Shown here: positions 1-8,603 of the stretch, one piece after another | Position numbering within the stretch: position 1 is the stretch's first letter | Layout: each line of letters opens with the position of its first letter | Translations under genes and position numbers: made by a program | The notes under the pieces: model-generated | What the model was told of the DNA's origin: nothing | Databases searched by the model: none | What the model saw: only the letters and a program-made list of their open reading frames with translations | DNA from: Planctomycetota bacterium | Lineage (GTDB): Bacteria; Planctomycetota; Phycisphaerae; WQYP01 | Assembly: GCA_021799715.1 (NCBI GenBank) | Contig: JAJYZY010000029.1 | Location: 1 to 23,171, forward strand | DNA length: 23,171 nt | Reading direction: 5' to 3'

Positions 1-2394
1 CTTTCCGCCGCACAGGTGATTGTCTCATTTGATCAGGATTTTTTCGTCGGCGATCCGCTGGCGGTGAAACTCAGCCGCGATTTTGCCAAAGCGCGGCAAT
101 TAACCAATCCGGAAAACGGCCAAAGCGCCACGTCCATGAATCGGCTTTATGTCGTGGAATCGACTTTTACCATGACCGGTTCCATGGCTGAAAATGCCCG
201 GCATCGCATCCCGGTGCCCGCCAAGGATGTCCCTGCGGTTGCCTGCCTGTTGGCGGCTGAACTCAAAAAGCAGGGTCTGGTGCTGGGCGTGGAAATTCCG
301 ACGCCGGGAAATGTGAATATCGGCGACGGAAGCCGGACTTTGGAAGTTCTGGCCGCCGATCTGCTGGCCAACAAGGGCCGCTCGGTGCTCGTGGCCGGTG
401 CCAATCAACCGGCTGAATTGCACGCCTTAATCGCCGCCATTAATGACGCCCTGGGCAATACCGGCCGCACCGTGACGTATTACCCGGTGATGAATCCGAA
501 CCGTCCCACGCATCTGGCCGCCATTGAGTCACTGGCCGCTGCGATTAAGAAGAAGGAAATTTCCGCTCTGTTAATTCTCGGCGGAAATCCGGTGTATACG
601 GCCCCGGCTGATATTGATTTTGCTGAACTCCTTAAGAGTGTGCCGCTGACGGTGCATCTGGCCAATTATGTCGATGAAACATCGGATGTATGCACGTGGC
701 ATTTGCCCGAATGTCATTATCTGGAAAACTGGGGAGATGCCCGGACATTTGATATGTCCGTAAGCATTGTTCAACCGCTGATTCAACCCATTTTCGGTGG
801 ACGCAGCGCGGTGGAAGTTATGGCGATTGCCATTCAAGACCCGTTACAAAAAGCCTACGACATTGTGCAGCGCACCTTGGCCATTAAAGCCTCGGATTGG
901 CGGTGGAAAAAAGCGCTGTTTGACGGCTATGTGGAAAAAACCGCATGGCAGCCGCTGCATTTAAGTGTATCCGCCGGAAATCTCAACGGTGCCCTGGCCG
1001 AATTGATCGCCAAAAATGCAAAAGTAACGCTGGATCACAAAAATCTGGAAGTGGTATTCCGCACGGATTCCAAAGTATTTGACGGGCGCTTTGCCAACAA
1101 TGGCTGGCTGCAGGAACTGCCGGACCCGATGACCCGCCTGACGTGGGATAATGCGGCGTTGATTAATCCCAAAACCGGTCTGGCCATGGGCTTGAACCGT
1201 CACAAGAGCCAGATTATCCGCCTGAAAGTCGGCGGACGCGAACTGGACATCGCGACTTACATGATGCCGGGCCAACCGGAAAATTCCATTTCCATCGCCC
1301 TGGGCTATGGCCGCACGCACAGCGGAAACGTCGGCAACGGCGCCGGCTTTAATGCCGGCGCATTGCGTACAACGGCCGCGATGAACATGCTTTCCGGCGT
1401 AACGCTGGAAAACACCGGGAAAACGTATGAATTGGCCACCACGCAGGATCATTTTGTCATCAGCACCATCGGCGAACGCGCCATCGCCGCCCGCGTGCCG
1501 GATCTCATTCATCAGGGGACGTTTGCGGAATTCCAGAAAGACCCCGCAATGGGCCACAAAAAATCAACCGCGGTTTCCCTGTGGGATGAACATCATTATG
1601 ACACCGGTTATCAGTGGGGCATGGCGGTAGACCTGACCACGTGCGTAGGCTGCTCGAGCTGCGTGATTGCCTGCCAGGCGGAAAACAATATCCCCATTGT
1701 CGGCAAAGAACAGGTGCTTAAAGGCCGGGAAATGCAGTGGATGCGCATCGACCGCTATTTCCGCGGGCCGGAATCTGAAAATCCGCAGGCGGTTCATGAG
1801 CCGATTCTCTGCATGCAATGTGAAAACGCGCCGTGTGAGGCGGTCTGCCCGGTGGGGGCCACCAGCCACAGCGCGGATGGCTTGAATATGATGACGTACA
1901 ACCGCTGCATTGGCACGCGGTATTGCGCCAACAACTGTCCGTACAAAGTTCGCCGCTTCAATTTCTTAGATTACAACAGCGGCACGTTGAATAATCTGTA
2001 TACGCCCAATATCCTGCGTTCGGAAATGAATCCGCTGGTGGCATTGCAGAAAAATCCGCAGGTTTCCATCCGTGTGCGCGGCGTGATGGAAAAGTGCACC
2101 TATTGCGTGCAGCGAATTGAAACCGCACGGGTTGTGGCGGAACGGCAGAATCGACGAATTCGTGACGGGGAAATCACTCCGGCCTGCGCCCAGGCGTGCC
2201 CGACACAGGCGCTGGTGTTTGGGGACATCCGGGATAAAACCAGTCGCGTGGCGAAGCTCATGAAGCAGGATCGGATGTACGGCATTCTGAATAAGGAACT
2301 GTACACCAAGCCGCGGACGCGCTATTTGCCAAAGGTTTGGAACCCCAATCCGGCATTGCCGGAGGAACCGCTTTCGCCGAAGGGATTAATGTAA
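1..2394 (+). CDS. actB: ActB, alternative complex III iron-sulfur/molybdopterin-like subunit (5' partial)
   Basis: The frame is open from base 1, so the gene starts outside the window; about 797 C-terminal residues are visible of a family usually near 1000. The first ~500 visible residues are the molybdopterin-oxidoreductase-like part; ActB keeps this fold but is known to lack the cofactor. The last ~250 residues are a four-cluster ferredoxin domain. It shows CVGCSSCVIAC (about 1640-1672), CMQCENAPCEAVCP (about 1810-1850), CIGTRYCANNCPYKVRR (about 1906-1956), CTYC (about 2096) and ACAQACP (about 2185). A Thr replaces a Cys in CIGTRYC, as is usual in ActB, and fits three [4Fe-4S] plus one [3Fe-4S] cluster. 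The protein passes electrons from the quinol-oxidising membrane subunits to the heme subunits on the periplasmic side. actC follows after 70 bp. PsrB/NrfC-type proteins are the alternative, but the fused architecture and neighbours favour ActB. Confidence 0.95.
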   Translation, partial: LSAAQVIVSFDQDFFVGDPLAVKLSRDFAKARQLTNPENGQSATSMNRLYVVESTFTMTGSMAENARHRIPVPAKDVPAVACLLAAELKKQGLVLGVEIPTPGNVNIGDGSRTLEVLAADLLANKGRSVLVAGANQPAELHALIAAINDALGNTGRTVTYYPVMNPNRPTHLAAIESLAAAIKKKEISALLILGGNPVYTAPADIDFAELLKSVPLTVHLANYVDETSDVCTWHLPECHYLENWGDARTFDMSVSIVQPLIQPIFGGRSAVEVMAIAIQDPLQKAYDIVQRTLAIKASDWRWKKALFDGYVEKTAWQPLHLSVSAGNLNGALAELIAKNAKVTLDHKNLEVVFRTDSKVFDGRFANNGWLQELPDPMTRLTWDNAALINPKTGLAMGLNRHKSQIIRLKVGGRELDIATYMMPGQPENSISIALGYGRTHSGNVGNGAGFNAGALRTTAAMNMLSGVTLENTGKTYELATTQDHFVISTIGERAIAARVPDLIHQGTFAEFQKDPAMGHKKSTAVSLWDEHHYDTGYQWGMAVDLTTCVGCSSCVIACQAENNIPIVGKEQVLKGREMQWMRIDRYFRGPESENPQAVHEPILCMQCENAPCEAVCPVGATSHSADGLNMMTYNRCIGTRYCANNCPYKVRRFNFLDYNSGTLNNLYTPNILRSEMNPLVALQKNPQVSIRVRGVMEKCTYCVQRIETARVVAERQNRRIRDGEITPACAQACPTQALVFGDIRDKTSRVAKLMKQDRMYGILNKELYTKPRTRYLPKVWNPNPALPEEPLSPKGLM

Positions 2395-2402
2395 CCGGGG
2401 GG

Positions 2403-2419
2403 CCGGAAGTGGTTTCCGG
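2403..2419 (+). other. Hairpin in the actB-actC gap
   Basis: CCGGAA and TTCCGG form a 6-bp stem around the 5-base loop GTGGT, eight bases after the actB stop. No T-run follows, so it is not a convincing intrinsic terminator. It could protect the actB 3' end after processing. The gap also holds the palindrome CAAAGCTTTG (2434-2443). Confidence 0.3.
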
Positions 2420-2464
2420 TTGGCCCAAGTTGACAAAGCTTTGTGATGATTTGGAAATAATTTC

Positions 2465-3910
2465 ATGGCATCGGTGACAACAACCCAAGTTCCCGGCATG
2501 ACCGGCGATTTTGACAACACGCAGGATGACGGCGTAAGTAAAGCGCCTCTGGTGCTTGGCGAAGCGACATTCCATGAAGTCACGCGAAAAATTTGCCGCG
2601 TAGCGGAAGCCCCGCGCGCCCCAAAGGCCTGGTATGTGGCATTTGCGATTTCCACGGCATTGGTTGGGGTGCTCGGTGCGATGGTCACCTACGCGGTGTT
2701 CACCGGTGTCGGCGTGTGGGGCAATAATTCGCCGGTTTTCTGGGGCTTTCCCATTATTAATTTTGTGTTCTGGGTGGGCTTGGCGCACGCCGGAACATTT
2801 ATTTCCGCCATTCTGCTGCTTTTCAGGCAAAAATGGCGTACCGGTATTAACCGTTTTGCCGAAGCGACAACAGTATTTGCAGTTGTTTGCGCCGGCTTGT
2901 TTCCTGGTATCCACGTCGGCCGGCCATGGTTTGCCTACTGGATGGCTCCGGTACCCAATGCCATGGGCGTGTGGCCGAATTTCTACAGCCCGCTGCTATG
3001 GGACGCCCTCGCGGTGTTCACTTACACCAACGTATCGTTGCTGTTCTGGTATGTCGGGATGATTCCCGATCTGGCAACTTTCCGCGATCGATCCAAGTCG
3101 CGAATTCGCCATACCATTTACGGAATTCTCGCCATGGGCTGGCGCGGCTCGGCCAAACATTGGCAACTCTACGAACGCACCATTCTTATTCTTGCCGGTC
3201 TGGCAACCGCCCTGGTTCTGGGTGTCAGTTCCACCGTCAGTACGGATTTCGCGGTGTCGCAGCTTCCCGGCTGGCATGAAACAATTTTCCCGCCATATTT
3301 CACCGTCGGGGCTATTTTCAGCGGATTCGCCCTGGTGCTGGCGCTGGCCATCCCGGCGCGGGAATTGTTCGGTCTTAAAGATTTAATCACCAAGCGACAT
3401 CTGGATAATCTGGCCAAAATCACGCTGGTGATGGGGTCGATTGTCACCTACATTTACATGATGGAATTTTTCATCGCGTACTACAGCGGCAATGGTTACG
3501 AACAGTTCGCCTATCTCACGCGGATCATGGGGCCATACTGGCGCATGGGCTGGTTGATTCTGTTCTGCAATTGCGTAGTTCCGCAGATATTCTGGTTCAA
3601 GTTTGCCCGCACCACATGGTGGCTGGCCCTGCCCGCCGCGATATTGTGCCTGGTCGGCATGTGGAGTGAACGATTCGTCATTATCATCACGGTTCTGAAT
3701 CGTGATTTTCTGCCCAGCGCCTGGCATAATTATGCTCCGACATGGGTGGACTGGCTGACGTTTGCCGGCAGTATCGGCTTGTTTTTTACCCTGTTTCTTT
3801 TGTTCTGCCGATTCCTGCCCATGATTGCAATGTCGGAAGTGAAAAGTATTCTCCCGCAGGCCGAAGGCCATGTGCATGATGAATCAGCGGCACAAGGGGC
3901 GGGTCATTAA
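2465..3910 (+). CDS. actC: ActC, NrfD-family integral membrane subunit of alternative complex III
   Basis: The 481-residue protein is strongly hydrophobic, with many transmembrane segments from about residue 58 to 455. It matches the NrfD/PsrC (polysulfide reductase membrane subunit) family. In ACIII, ActC and its paralogue ActF are the two multi-helix quinol subunits, and ActC sits under the ActB iron-sulfur domain. Family-like stretches are the [18 protein letters not shown] segment (about residues 95-112), a [14 protein letters not shown] segment (about 148-161) and a LISKR-like ITKRHLDNL loop (about 307-315). A ~55-residue hydrophilic N-terminal tail precedes the first helix. The ATG at 2465 gives a family-typical length; the Shine-Dalgarno is weak (TTGGAAA). 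Order, strand and close spacing place it in the act operon. Confidence 0.93.
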   Translation: MASVTTTQVPGMTGDFDNTQDDGVSKAPLVLGEATFHEVTRKICRVAEAPRAPKAWYVAFAISTALVGVLGAMVTYAVFTGVGVWGNNSPVFWGFPIINFVFWVGLAHAGTFISAILLLFRQKWRTGINRFAEATTVFAVVCAGLFPGIHVGRPWFAYWMAPVPNAMGVWPNFYSPLLWDALAVFTYTNVSLLFWYVGMIPDLATFRDRSKSRIRHTIYGILAMGWRGSAKHWQLYERTILILAGLATALVLGVSSTVSTDFAVSQLPGWHETIFPPYFTVGAIFSGFALVLALAIPARELFGLKDLITKRHLDNLAKITLVMGSIVTYIYMMEFFIAYYSGNGYEQFAYLTRIMGPYWRMGWLILFCNCVVPQIFWFKFARTTWWLALPAAILCLVGMWSERFVIIITVLNRDFLPSAWHNYAPTWVDWLTFAGSIGLFFTLFLLFCRFLPMIAMSEVKSILPQAEGHVHDESAAQGAGH

Positions 3911-3951
3911 GATTATCAGATTGGTTGTCTGATTGTAGTGAGATGGTTGTT

Positions 3952-4518
3952 ATGAGTACCGCACAAAAAATGGAACCGGTGGCCGGGGAACCGAAGATGT
4001 ATGGCCTGCTGGCTGAATTCCACGATGTGCAGACGTTGCTGGATGCGGCCGTGGCTCTGCGCAAAGCCGGCTACAAGAAATGGGATTGCTACACGCCTTT
4101 TCCAGTGCATGGAATGGACAAGGCCATGGGTATCAGGCCGTCGATCCTGCCATGGATCGCCCTGGCCGGGGCGCTTGGCGGCATATTCACCATTCTGGCT
4201 CTGGCTCCATTGTGCAATGCCTTTCTCTATCCGCTGATATTGTCCGGCAAGCCTTACTGGGGCATGCCCGGCCACATTCCCATGGCCTTTGCATTGGGCA
4301 TCCTGGGCGGGACGGTGTTTGTCGTCCACGGCTTATTTGTACTGGCCAGATTGCCGCAGTTTTATCATCCGTTGTTCGCCACGGAACGCTTCCGCCGTGT
4401 GACGGATGACGGAATGTTTATTGCCGTTGAAGCCACGGATCCGTCTTATAGTCCATCGGCCACCACACAATTGCTGAAAAAACTTGGTGCCGCCGCGGTT
4501 GAAGAAGTCAGGGATTAA
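3952..4518 (+). CDS. actD: ActD, DUF3341 membrane subunit of alternative complex III
   Basis: The 188-residue protein begins YGLLAEFHDVQTLLDAA, typical of DUF3341, then has two hydrophobic helices (about residues 64-90 and 105-130) and a soluble C-terminal tail. ActD is a two-helix subunit packed beside ActC in known ACIII structures and carries no cofactor; no heme or metal motif is visible here. I chose ATG 3952 because GTGAG lies 9 bases upstream. A TTG at 3925 or ATG at 3943 in the same frame would add a few residues. The stop lies four bases before the actE start, so the two genes are probably translated together. Confidence 0.92.
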   Translation: MSTAQKMEPVAGEPKMYGLLAEFHDVQTLLDAAVALRKAGYKKWDCYTPFPVHGMDKAMGIRPSILPWIALAGALGGIFTILALAPLCNAFLYPLILSGKPYWGMPGHIPMAFALGILGGTVFVVHGLFVLARLPQFYHPLFATERFRRVTDDGMFIAVEATDPSYSPSATTQLLKKLGAAAVEEVRD

Positions 4519-4522
4519 TGCG

Positions 4523-5278
4523 ATGAAAGCCAGAACAAGAAATTTCTACATCATTGGCGATCTGGTGCTTTTGGCCCTGATTCCATTTGGAATTATTGCC
4601 GTGCGCCGCTACTCGTATTCCACGACACCGCGCTTTGCGATTATTCAGGATATGGACCGCATGCCGTACCTGAAGCCGCAGCGGCGCAGTCCGGTATTCG
4701 CCGATGACCGGGGCATGCGTCCCCATATCGCCGGTACCATGGCGCAACAGGATTTCACCTTTGTTAATATGGCTGAAGCTAGAGCCTATCCCGGCAACTG
4801 GAAAAAAGACCACGTAACGATTCGCACGGGTTCACAATATGACCGCATCATGCTCGGACAAAAGCTTGTGAATGGCCAGGGGCAATTCATAACCAAAATT
4901 CCCATTCCCGTCACCCGGCGGCTGGTTTTGCGCGGTCAGAAAGAATTTGATATTTTCTGTACGCCCTGCCACGGCTTTAACGGCATGGGTAACGGCACGG
5001 TCAATCAATATGTCAATAAACTTCGCGCCGCCGGCTCGCCGGACGCGGGCACATGGGTGCAGCCGTCCGACCTGACGGGACCGGGTGTTCAATTCATGCC
5101 CGACGGCGGGATATTCAACGTGATTACCAACGGCATTGCTGTTATGGCGGCATATAAAGATCAGGTCCCCGTTGTGGACCGTTGGGCCATTGTGGCGTAT
5201 GTCCGGGCATTGCAGCTTTCGCAGAAGAAAGTTGCCGTGAATCGGCTGCCGAAGTCCGTGCGAAGCAGGCTCAAGTAA
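4523..5278 (+). CDS. actE: ActE, membrane-anchored monoheme cytochrome c of alternative complex III
   Basis: The 251-residue protein has one N-terminal hydrophobic helix (about residues 8-25), best read as an uncleaved anchor, and a periplasmic class I cytochrome c domain. The heme-binding motif CTPCH is near residue 146. The segment GIAVMAAYKDQV provides a likely Met axial ligand, and WAIVAYVRALQ is the usual C-terminal cytochrome c helix. In ACIII, ActE takes electrons from the ActB/ActA side and hands them to a soluble carrier or directly to an oxidase. ATG 4523 is preceded at 8 bases by AGGGA, which lies inside the end of actD. The open frame extends upstream to 4484, but that part overlaps actD and lacks this ribosome site. 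Confidence 0.92.
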   Translation: MKARTRNFYIIGDLVLLALIPFGIIAVRRYSYSTTPRFAIIQDMDRMPYLKPQRRSPVFADDRGMRPHIAGTMAQQDFTFVNMAEARAYPGNWKKDHVTIRTGSQYDRIMLGQKLVNGQGQFITKIPIPVTRRLVLRGQKEFDIFCTPCHGFNGMGNGTVNQYVNKLRAAGSPDAGTWVQPSDLTGPGVQFMPDGGIFNVITNGIAVMAAYKDQVPVVDRWAIVAYVRALQLSQKKVAVNRLPKSVRSRLK

Positions 5279-5294
5279 TTGGAGCGTGAAAAAC

Positions 5295-6596
5295 GTGTCA
5301 AATAAAATCATACAACTCGGGCCGAAGGATCAGTTCTATCTGGATGAACTGGGTGCTCCTATTATCAGCGGTGGGCTGATCGCCGGTATTCTGTCGCTGG
5401 CAACCGCCGCGGGCCTGGGAGCGGCCATGAACGACGGCTGGCGTCAGTTTCTGTTCAGCTATTTAACCGCGTGGCTGTTGTTTTTTGTCATTTCGGCCAG
5501 TGCACTGTTTTTTGTGCTGGGCCATCACTTATTCCGCGCCTCGTGGAGCGTGGTGGTTCGCCGTCTGGCCGAAGCTATGAGCTGCAATTTTATTCCGCTG
5601 TTGGTGCTGACCATTCCGCTGCTGCTGGGATTTGATAAGATATTTATTTGGACGCATCCGCATTATGTTCAATCAGATATGAATCTGGTCAACAAGGCAA
5701 GTTATCTCAATGTGCCATTTTTCATGATCCGCAGCGCGATTTACTTTGCGTTTCTGATCGGATTAAGTCTCTATTTCCGCAATATGTCCATTGCCCAGGA
5801 TCAGGATGGCAGCGTACCGCGGATGCTGCGACTGCAAAAACATGCGGGCTGGGGTTTTCTCGCGGTGTTCTGGATCATGAACTTTGCCGGTGTGGATTAC
5901 GTCATGTCCCTGCAGCCCAAGTGGCTAAGCTACATGGCACCGGGCTTCTTCTTTTCGGGCGTGGGTATGGCGGTGTACGCCGTGTTGCCGTTGGTGGCCA
6001 TGTGGCTGCAACGCCGGGGAAAGCTGGCAAATTCCATCACGGTGGAACATTATCATGATCTGGGCAAGTGGCTGTATGGCTGGGCCATGTTCTGGGCCTA
6101 TCTCGGTTTTGCGCAGTACATGCTGATCTGGTACGCCAATGTCCCCAAAGAGACAACCTTCTTTCTGTTTCGAACCATCGGGCCATGGATGTACATCACC
6201 ATTGCGCTGTTGTTCGGCCACTTTATTGTGCCGTTCTTCGGACTCATGTCACGGCATGTGAAGCGCCACAAAGGCCTGTTGGCGTTCTGGTGCCTGTGGT
6301 TGCTGTTTTTTGCCTACGTTGATCTTTTCTGGCAGGTGCAGCCACTGGTGTGGGTAAACACCCACGCTGGTTTGACCGCGGTGGCGAATAACCATGATCC
6401 GTACAAGCTGCTGGGTGCGGTGGAAAAAATTGTTTACAATCCCCTGAAGCCCATGTCTCTGGCGCTCGATGCCCTGTGCTTGGTCGGTATCGGCGGCCTG
6501 TGGGTTGCGCACACGTTCTATCTGCTGCGCCGCAGCGCGTTAATGCCCATTCGCGATCCGAAGCTTGCGGAAGGTTTGGTTCTGGAAAATATTTGA
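5295..6596 (+). CDS. actF: ActF, second NrfD-like membrane subunit of alternative complex III
   Basis: The 433-residue, roughly ten-helix protein is paralogous to ActC and completes the quinol-oxidising membrane core. Recognisable stretches are GHHLFRASWSVVVRRL (about residues 76-91), MNFAGVDYVMSLQPKW (about 195-210), HYHDLGKWLYGWAMFWAYLGF (partly quoted; about 253-273) and an FGHFIVPFFGLMSRHVKR loop (about 308-325). The start is a GTG. GGAG at 5281-5284 lies 10 bases before GTG 5295 but only one base before GTG 5286, so I prefer 5295; starting at 5286 would add three residues. The stop overlaps the ribosome site of the next gene, showing tight operon packing. Confidence 0.92.
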   Translation: MSNKIIQLGPKDQFYLDELGAPIISGGLIAGILSLATAAGLGAAMNDGWRQFLFSYLTAWLLFFVISASALFFVLGHHLFRASWSVVVRRLAEAMSCNFIPLLVLTIPLLLGFDKIFIWTHPHYVQSDMNLVNKASYLNVPFFMIRSAIYFAFLIGLSLYFRNMSIAQDQDGSVPRMLRLQKHAGWGFLAVFWIMNFAGVDYVMSLQPKWLSYMAPGFFFSGVGMAVYAVLPLVAMWLQRRGKLANSITVEHYHDLGKWLYGWAMFWAYLGFAQYMLIWYANVPKETTFFLFRTIGPWMYITIALLFGHFIVPFFGLMSRHVKRHKGLLAFWCLWLLFFAYVDLFWQVQPLVWVNTHAGLTAVANNHDPYKLLGAVEKIVYNPLKPMSLALDALCLVGIGGLWVAHTFYLLRRSALMPIRDPKLAEGLVLENI

Positions 6597-6605
6597 GGTT
6601 TACTT

Positions 6606-7400
6606 ATGAGCAACAATCCATACGACAACCAGCACAATTCCCCACCGGAGCATGTTGATCATCCGCTGCGCCCGGAAGTTGGCGCCCATGCCCAGAAAGA
6701 TGATGTGGATTCCCGGACAATTTTACTGGCGGGATCGTTTCTGGCATTGTTTGTTGTGGTATTGGTGCTTGCGGTTATCGCCTTTTTCCACCACTATCGC
6801 CATGTTCTGGAAGCCCGAAAAGAAGCCACCGTCAGCGCCTGGTCCGCGGCCATCCATAAGCGGCAAATCGCATCGATTCAGCCGCATTGGGTGGGGCAGG
6901 ACCACAAACAGGCCACCGTCGGTATTGAACTGGCGGAGGATATGGTCGTAGCACAATACACTCCCCATGCCAAGCCGATACTTCTGCCCGCCTCGCCGGA
7001 ATCAGCCGCCGCCGGTTCCCCGGCCGCCGCTGTCCCGCTGCATGTGCTGGGAGCCAAGTTGTACGCGAGCCTTGGCTGTATTGCCTGTCATACGGTTAAT
7101 GGCAATCCTGGTGTTGGTCCGAGCTGGAAGAATCTTGCGGGCTATCCGCAGAAGCTCACAACCGGGAAAACGGTGATAGCGGATTATAAATTCCTGCGTA
7201 CCATGATACTTCATCCCGGTACGCTGCTGGTGCAGGGTGCTCCCGCGGGAGTCATGCCGGCAACTTACGGGCCTATGTTATCCGGCCCCAAGCATCCGCA
7301 CGAAACCAAGCTTAATGCGATTATCTGGTACATCAATACCCTTAGTAATCGGAGCAGCAAGGCTACGCAGCCGCCGGTGCCCGATAATCCGGCAAAATAG
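6606..7400 (+). CDS. Membrane-anchored cytochrome c (CIACH), duplicate of the CoxB C-terminal domain
   Basis: The 264-residue protein has a hydrophilic N-terminus of about 38 residues, one transmembrane helix (about 39-60), a ~75-residue linker and a C-terminal monoheme cytochrome c domain (about 148-264). The heme motif is CIACH and PAGVMP gives the probable Met ligand. From HVLGAKLY to the C-terminus it aligns without gaps to the last domain of CoxB; I count about 98 identities in 118 positions. Position and type suggest it carries electrons from ActE/ActA to the caa3 oxidase, perhaps tethering the two complexes. ATG 6606 has GAGG at 7 bases, overlapping the actF stop. ACIII operons often carry an extra small membrane subunit here, but the cytochrome domain makes this different from classical ActG. 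Confidence 0.85.
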   Translation: MSNNPYDNQHNSPPEHVDHPLRPEVGAHAQKDDVDSRTILLAGSFLALFVVVLVLAVIAFFHHYRHVLEARKEATVSAWSAAIHKRQIASIQPHWVGQDHKQATVGIELAEDMVVAQYTPHAKPILLPASPESAAAGSPAAAVPLHVLGAKLYASLGCIACHTVNGNPGVGPSWKNLAGYPQKLTTGKTVIADYKFLRTMILHPGTLLVQGAPAGVMPATYGPMLSGPKHPHETKLNAIIWYINTLSNRSSKATQPPVPDNPAK

Positions 7401-7508
7401 CCGCGCCGCCCCGGGTGGAAGCAATGGGCATCATGTATTCGGCAGTTGGCTTCGGGCGAAAGCTGCTGCCCACGGGTTGGATGAGGCTGGTTTTGTGCCA
7501 TGATTTGC

Positions 7509-7532
7509 CATGGATATGTTTTCGTATCCATG
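7509..7532 (+). other. Hairpin between cytochrome c gene and sco promoter
   Basis: CATGGATA and TATCCATG form a perfect 8-bp stem around an 8-base loop (TGTTTTCG). No T-run follows on the + strand, so a terminator is unlikely. It may instead mark the 3' end of the act transcript or be an operator just upstream of the sco promoter. Confidence 0.35.
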
Positions 7533-7578
7533 AAAACGGCGTAATCTGTGGTGATTGCTCGCATCGCCCCAAAGCGAT

Positions 7579-7587
7579 TGCTATAAT
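7579..7587 (+). promoter_or_regulatory. Extended -10 promoter for sco-cox genes
   Basis: TGCTATAAT is an exact match to the extended -10 consensus (TGn followed by TATAAT). The -35 region at the usual distance (about 7559-7564) is poor, as is common for extended -10 promoters. Transcription would start near 7593-7595, leaving a leader of about 85 bases before sco. It implies the oxidase half can be expressed separately from the act half. Confidence 0.5.
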
Positions 7588-7601
7588 TGACGGAGGTTGT
7601 G

Positions 7602-7661
7602 GTGGCACCGCTGGGCGAACTCTCGGTGCTGAAATGCCCGGCTCAATGCAGTGGGCGTTAG
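7602..7661 (+). CDS. Possible 19-residue leader peptide with CPAQC
   Basis: GGAGG (7592-7596) sits 5 bases before a GTG that opens a 19-codon frame, reading MAPLGELSVLKCPAQCSGR then TAG. It ends 18 bases before the sco start. CPAQC has the same C-x3-C spacing as the copper site of SCO. Against it: the -10 element just upstream predicts a transcript start within or beside GGAGG, which would remove part of the ribosome site. I treat it as a candidate only. Confidence 0.2.
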   Translation: MAPLGELSVLKCPAQCSGR

Positions 7662-7679
7662 CGAAAGAATGGTTTGGTC

Positions 7680-8597
7680 ATGAGCGTGTTTTACAAAACG
7701 CGAAAAACAATTAGTCCATCCCTGCGACATGTTGCCGCCGGCGGAATGGTAATGGTTGCGGCGTTGCTCATGTTGTTTTCAACCGGTACCGTTTCAGCCA
7801 ATGCCTTTGAAAATCTGCAAACCGCTTCTCAGCAATCACGCGATGCCATTGATGCTGGCATCACGCCACATCCGGGAGCCAAAATTCCGTTAGGCCTTGA
7901 ATTTGTTAATTCCCATCATCAGCAGGTCCGTCTTAGTGATTATTTTCACAAGGGCCGCCCGGTCATTCTGGATTTTGTCTATTTCCGATGCCCGGGTGTT
8001 TGCCCGTTTGTGGAAATGGGATTGATGCACTCAATTGAAAAAATGTCCGCAAAACTCGGCACGGACTATGATGTCATCACCATCAGTTTCGATCCTACCG
8101 ACACTCCCGCGGTTGCGGCGGATAAAAAGGCGGGCTATATCGCCGTGGCCTCGCCCAAGTTTAAGAAATTGCTGGCAGCCCACTGGCACTTCCTTACTGG
8201 TAAACAATCCGCGATAAGCGCCATAACCAACGCGGTTGGATTTCATTACGTGTTTTATCCGGCTTCGCATACTTACAACCACGCGGCGGCCATTTATATT
8301 TGCACCCCCGGCGGCCGCCTGGCGAATTATTTTTATGGCATTCATTACAATCCCGATGATCTGCGGCTGGCTTTAGTGGCCGCCGGCAACAAGAAGATTA
8401 CCAATGTCTTTGACCAGATTTTGCTGTTGTGCTGCCAATTTGATCCGTACACGGGAAAGTACACAGCCATTGCGCGGCGCGTGATGCTTCTGGGCGGAGT
8501 GGGCGTGGTGATCAGCCTGGGGGCTTTTCTCGGCAGCATGGTCTGGTGGGAACGTAAACATCGTAAGAAAATTTCCGACAAAACAGGGAAGGTTTAG
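7680..8597 (+). CDS. SCO family copper chaperone for cytochrome c oxidase
   Basis: The 305-residue protein has an N-terminal hydrophobic signal/anchor (about residues 15-38), a thioredoxin-fold SCO domain and a second hydrophobic helix near the C-terminus (about 263-285). The copper ligands are visible: CPGVC in FRCPGVCPFVEM (about residues 104-108) and the distal His in TYNHAAAIYI (about residue 200). SCO proteins load copper into the CuA site of subunit II, and coxB follows six bases later. The C-terminal extension with CCQFDPYTGKY and a final helix is common in SCO proteins linked to ACIII/caa3 loci. ATG 7680 gives a normal signal sequence; the upstream TTG (7674) would add two residues. 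The ribosome site is weak. Confidence 0.93.
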   Translation: MSVFYKTRKTISPSLRHVAAGGMVMVAALLMLFSTGTVSANAFENLQTASQQSRDAIDAGITPHPGAKIPLGLEFVNSHHQQVRLSDYFHKGRPVILDFVYFRCPGVCPFVEMGLMHSIEKMSAKLGTDYDVITISFDPTDTPAVAADKKAGYIAVASPKFKKLLAAHWHFLTGKQSAISAITNAVGFHYVFYPASHTYNHAAAIYICTPGGRLANYFYGIHYNPDDLRLALVAAGNKKITNVFDQILLLCCQFDPYTGKYTAIARRVMLLGGVGVVISLGAFLGSMVWWERKHRKKISDKTGKV

Positions 8598-8603
8598 AAG
8601 CTT

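Larger units (their letters stand above)
7401..7679. other. 279-bp control region between the act and sco-cox genes
   Basis: There is no convincing protein gene. Visible are a hairpin (7509-7532), a strong extended -10 promoter element (7579-7587) and a possible micro-ORF (7602-7661). A 99-codon open frame (7415-7714) crosses the region and overlaps sco; it has no good ribosome site and no recognisable content, so I do not call it. Confidence 0.6.

Noticed and set aside
2430..2459. TTGACA with GAAATA 18 bases on as a promoter before actC
   Set aside because: The -10 match is poor and the start would fall at or beyond the actC start codon; it is more likely chance within the operon.
7415..7714. 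99-codon + strand frame between the cytochrome c gene and sco
   Set aside because: It has no good ribosome site, runs into sco in another frame and crosses the promoter; nothing in it resembles a known family.
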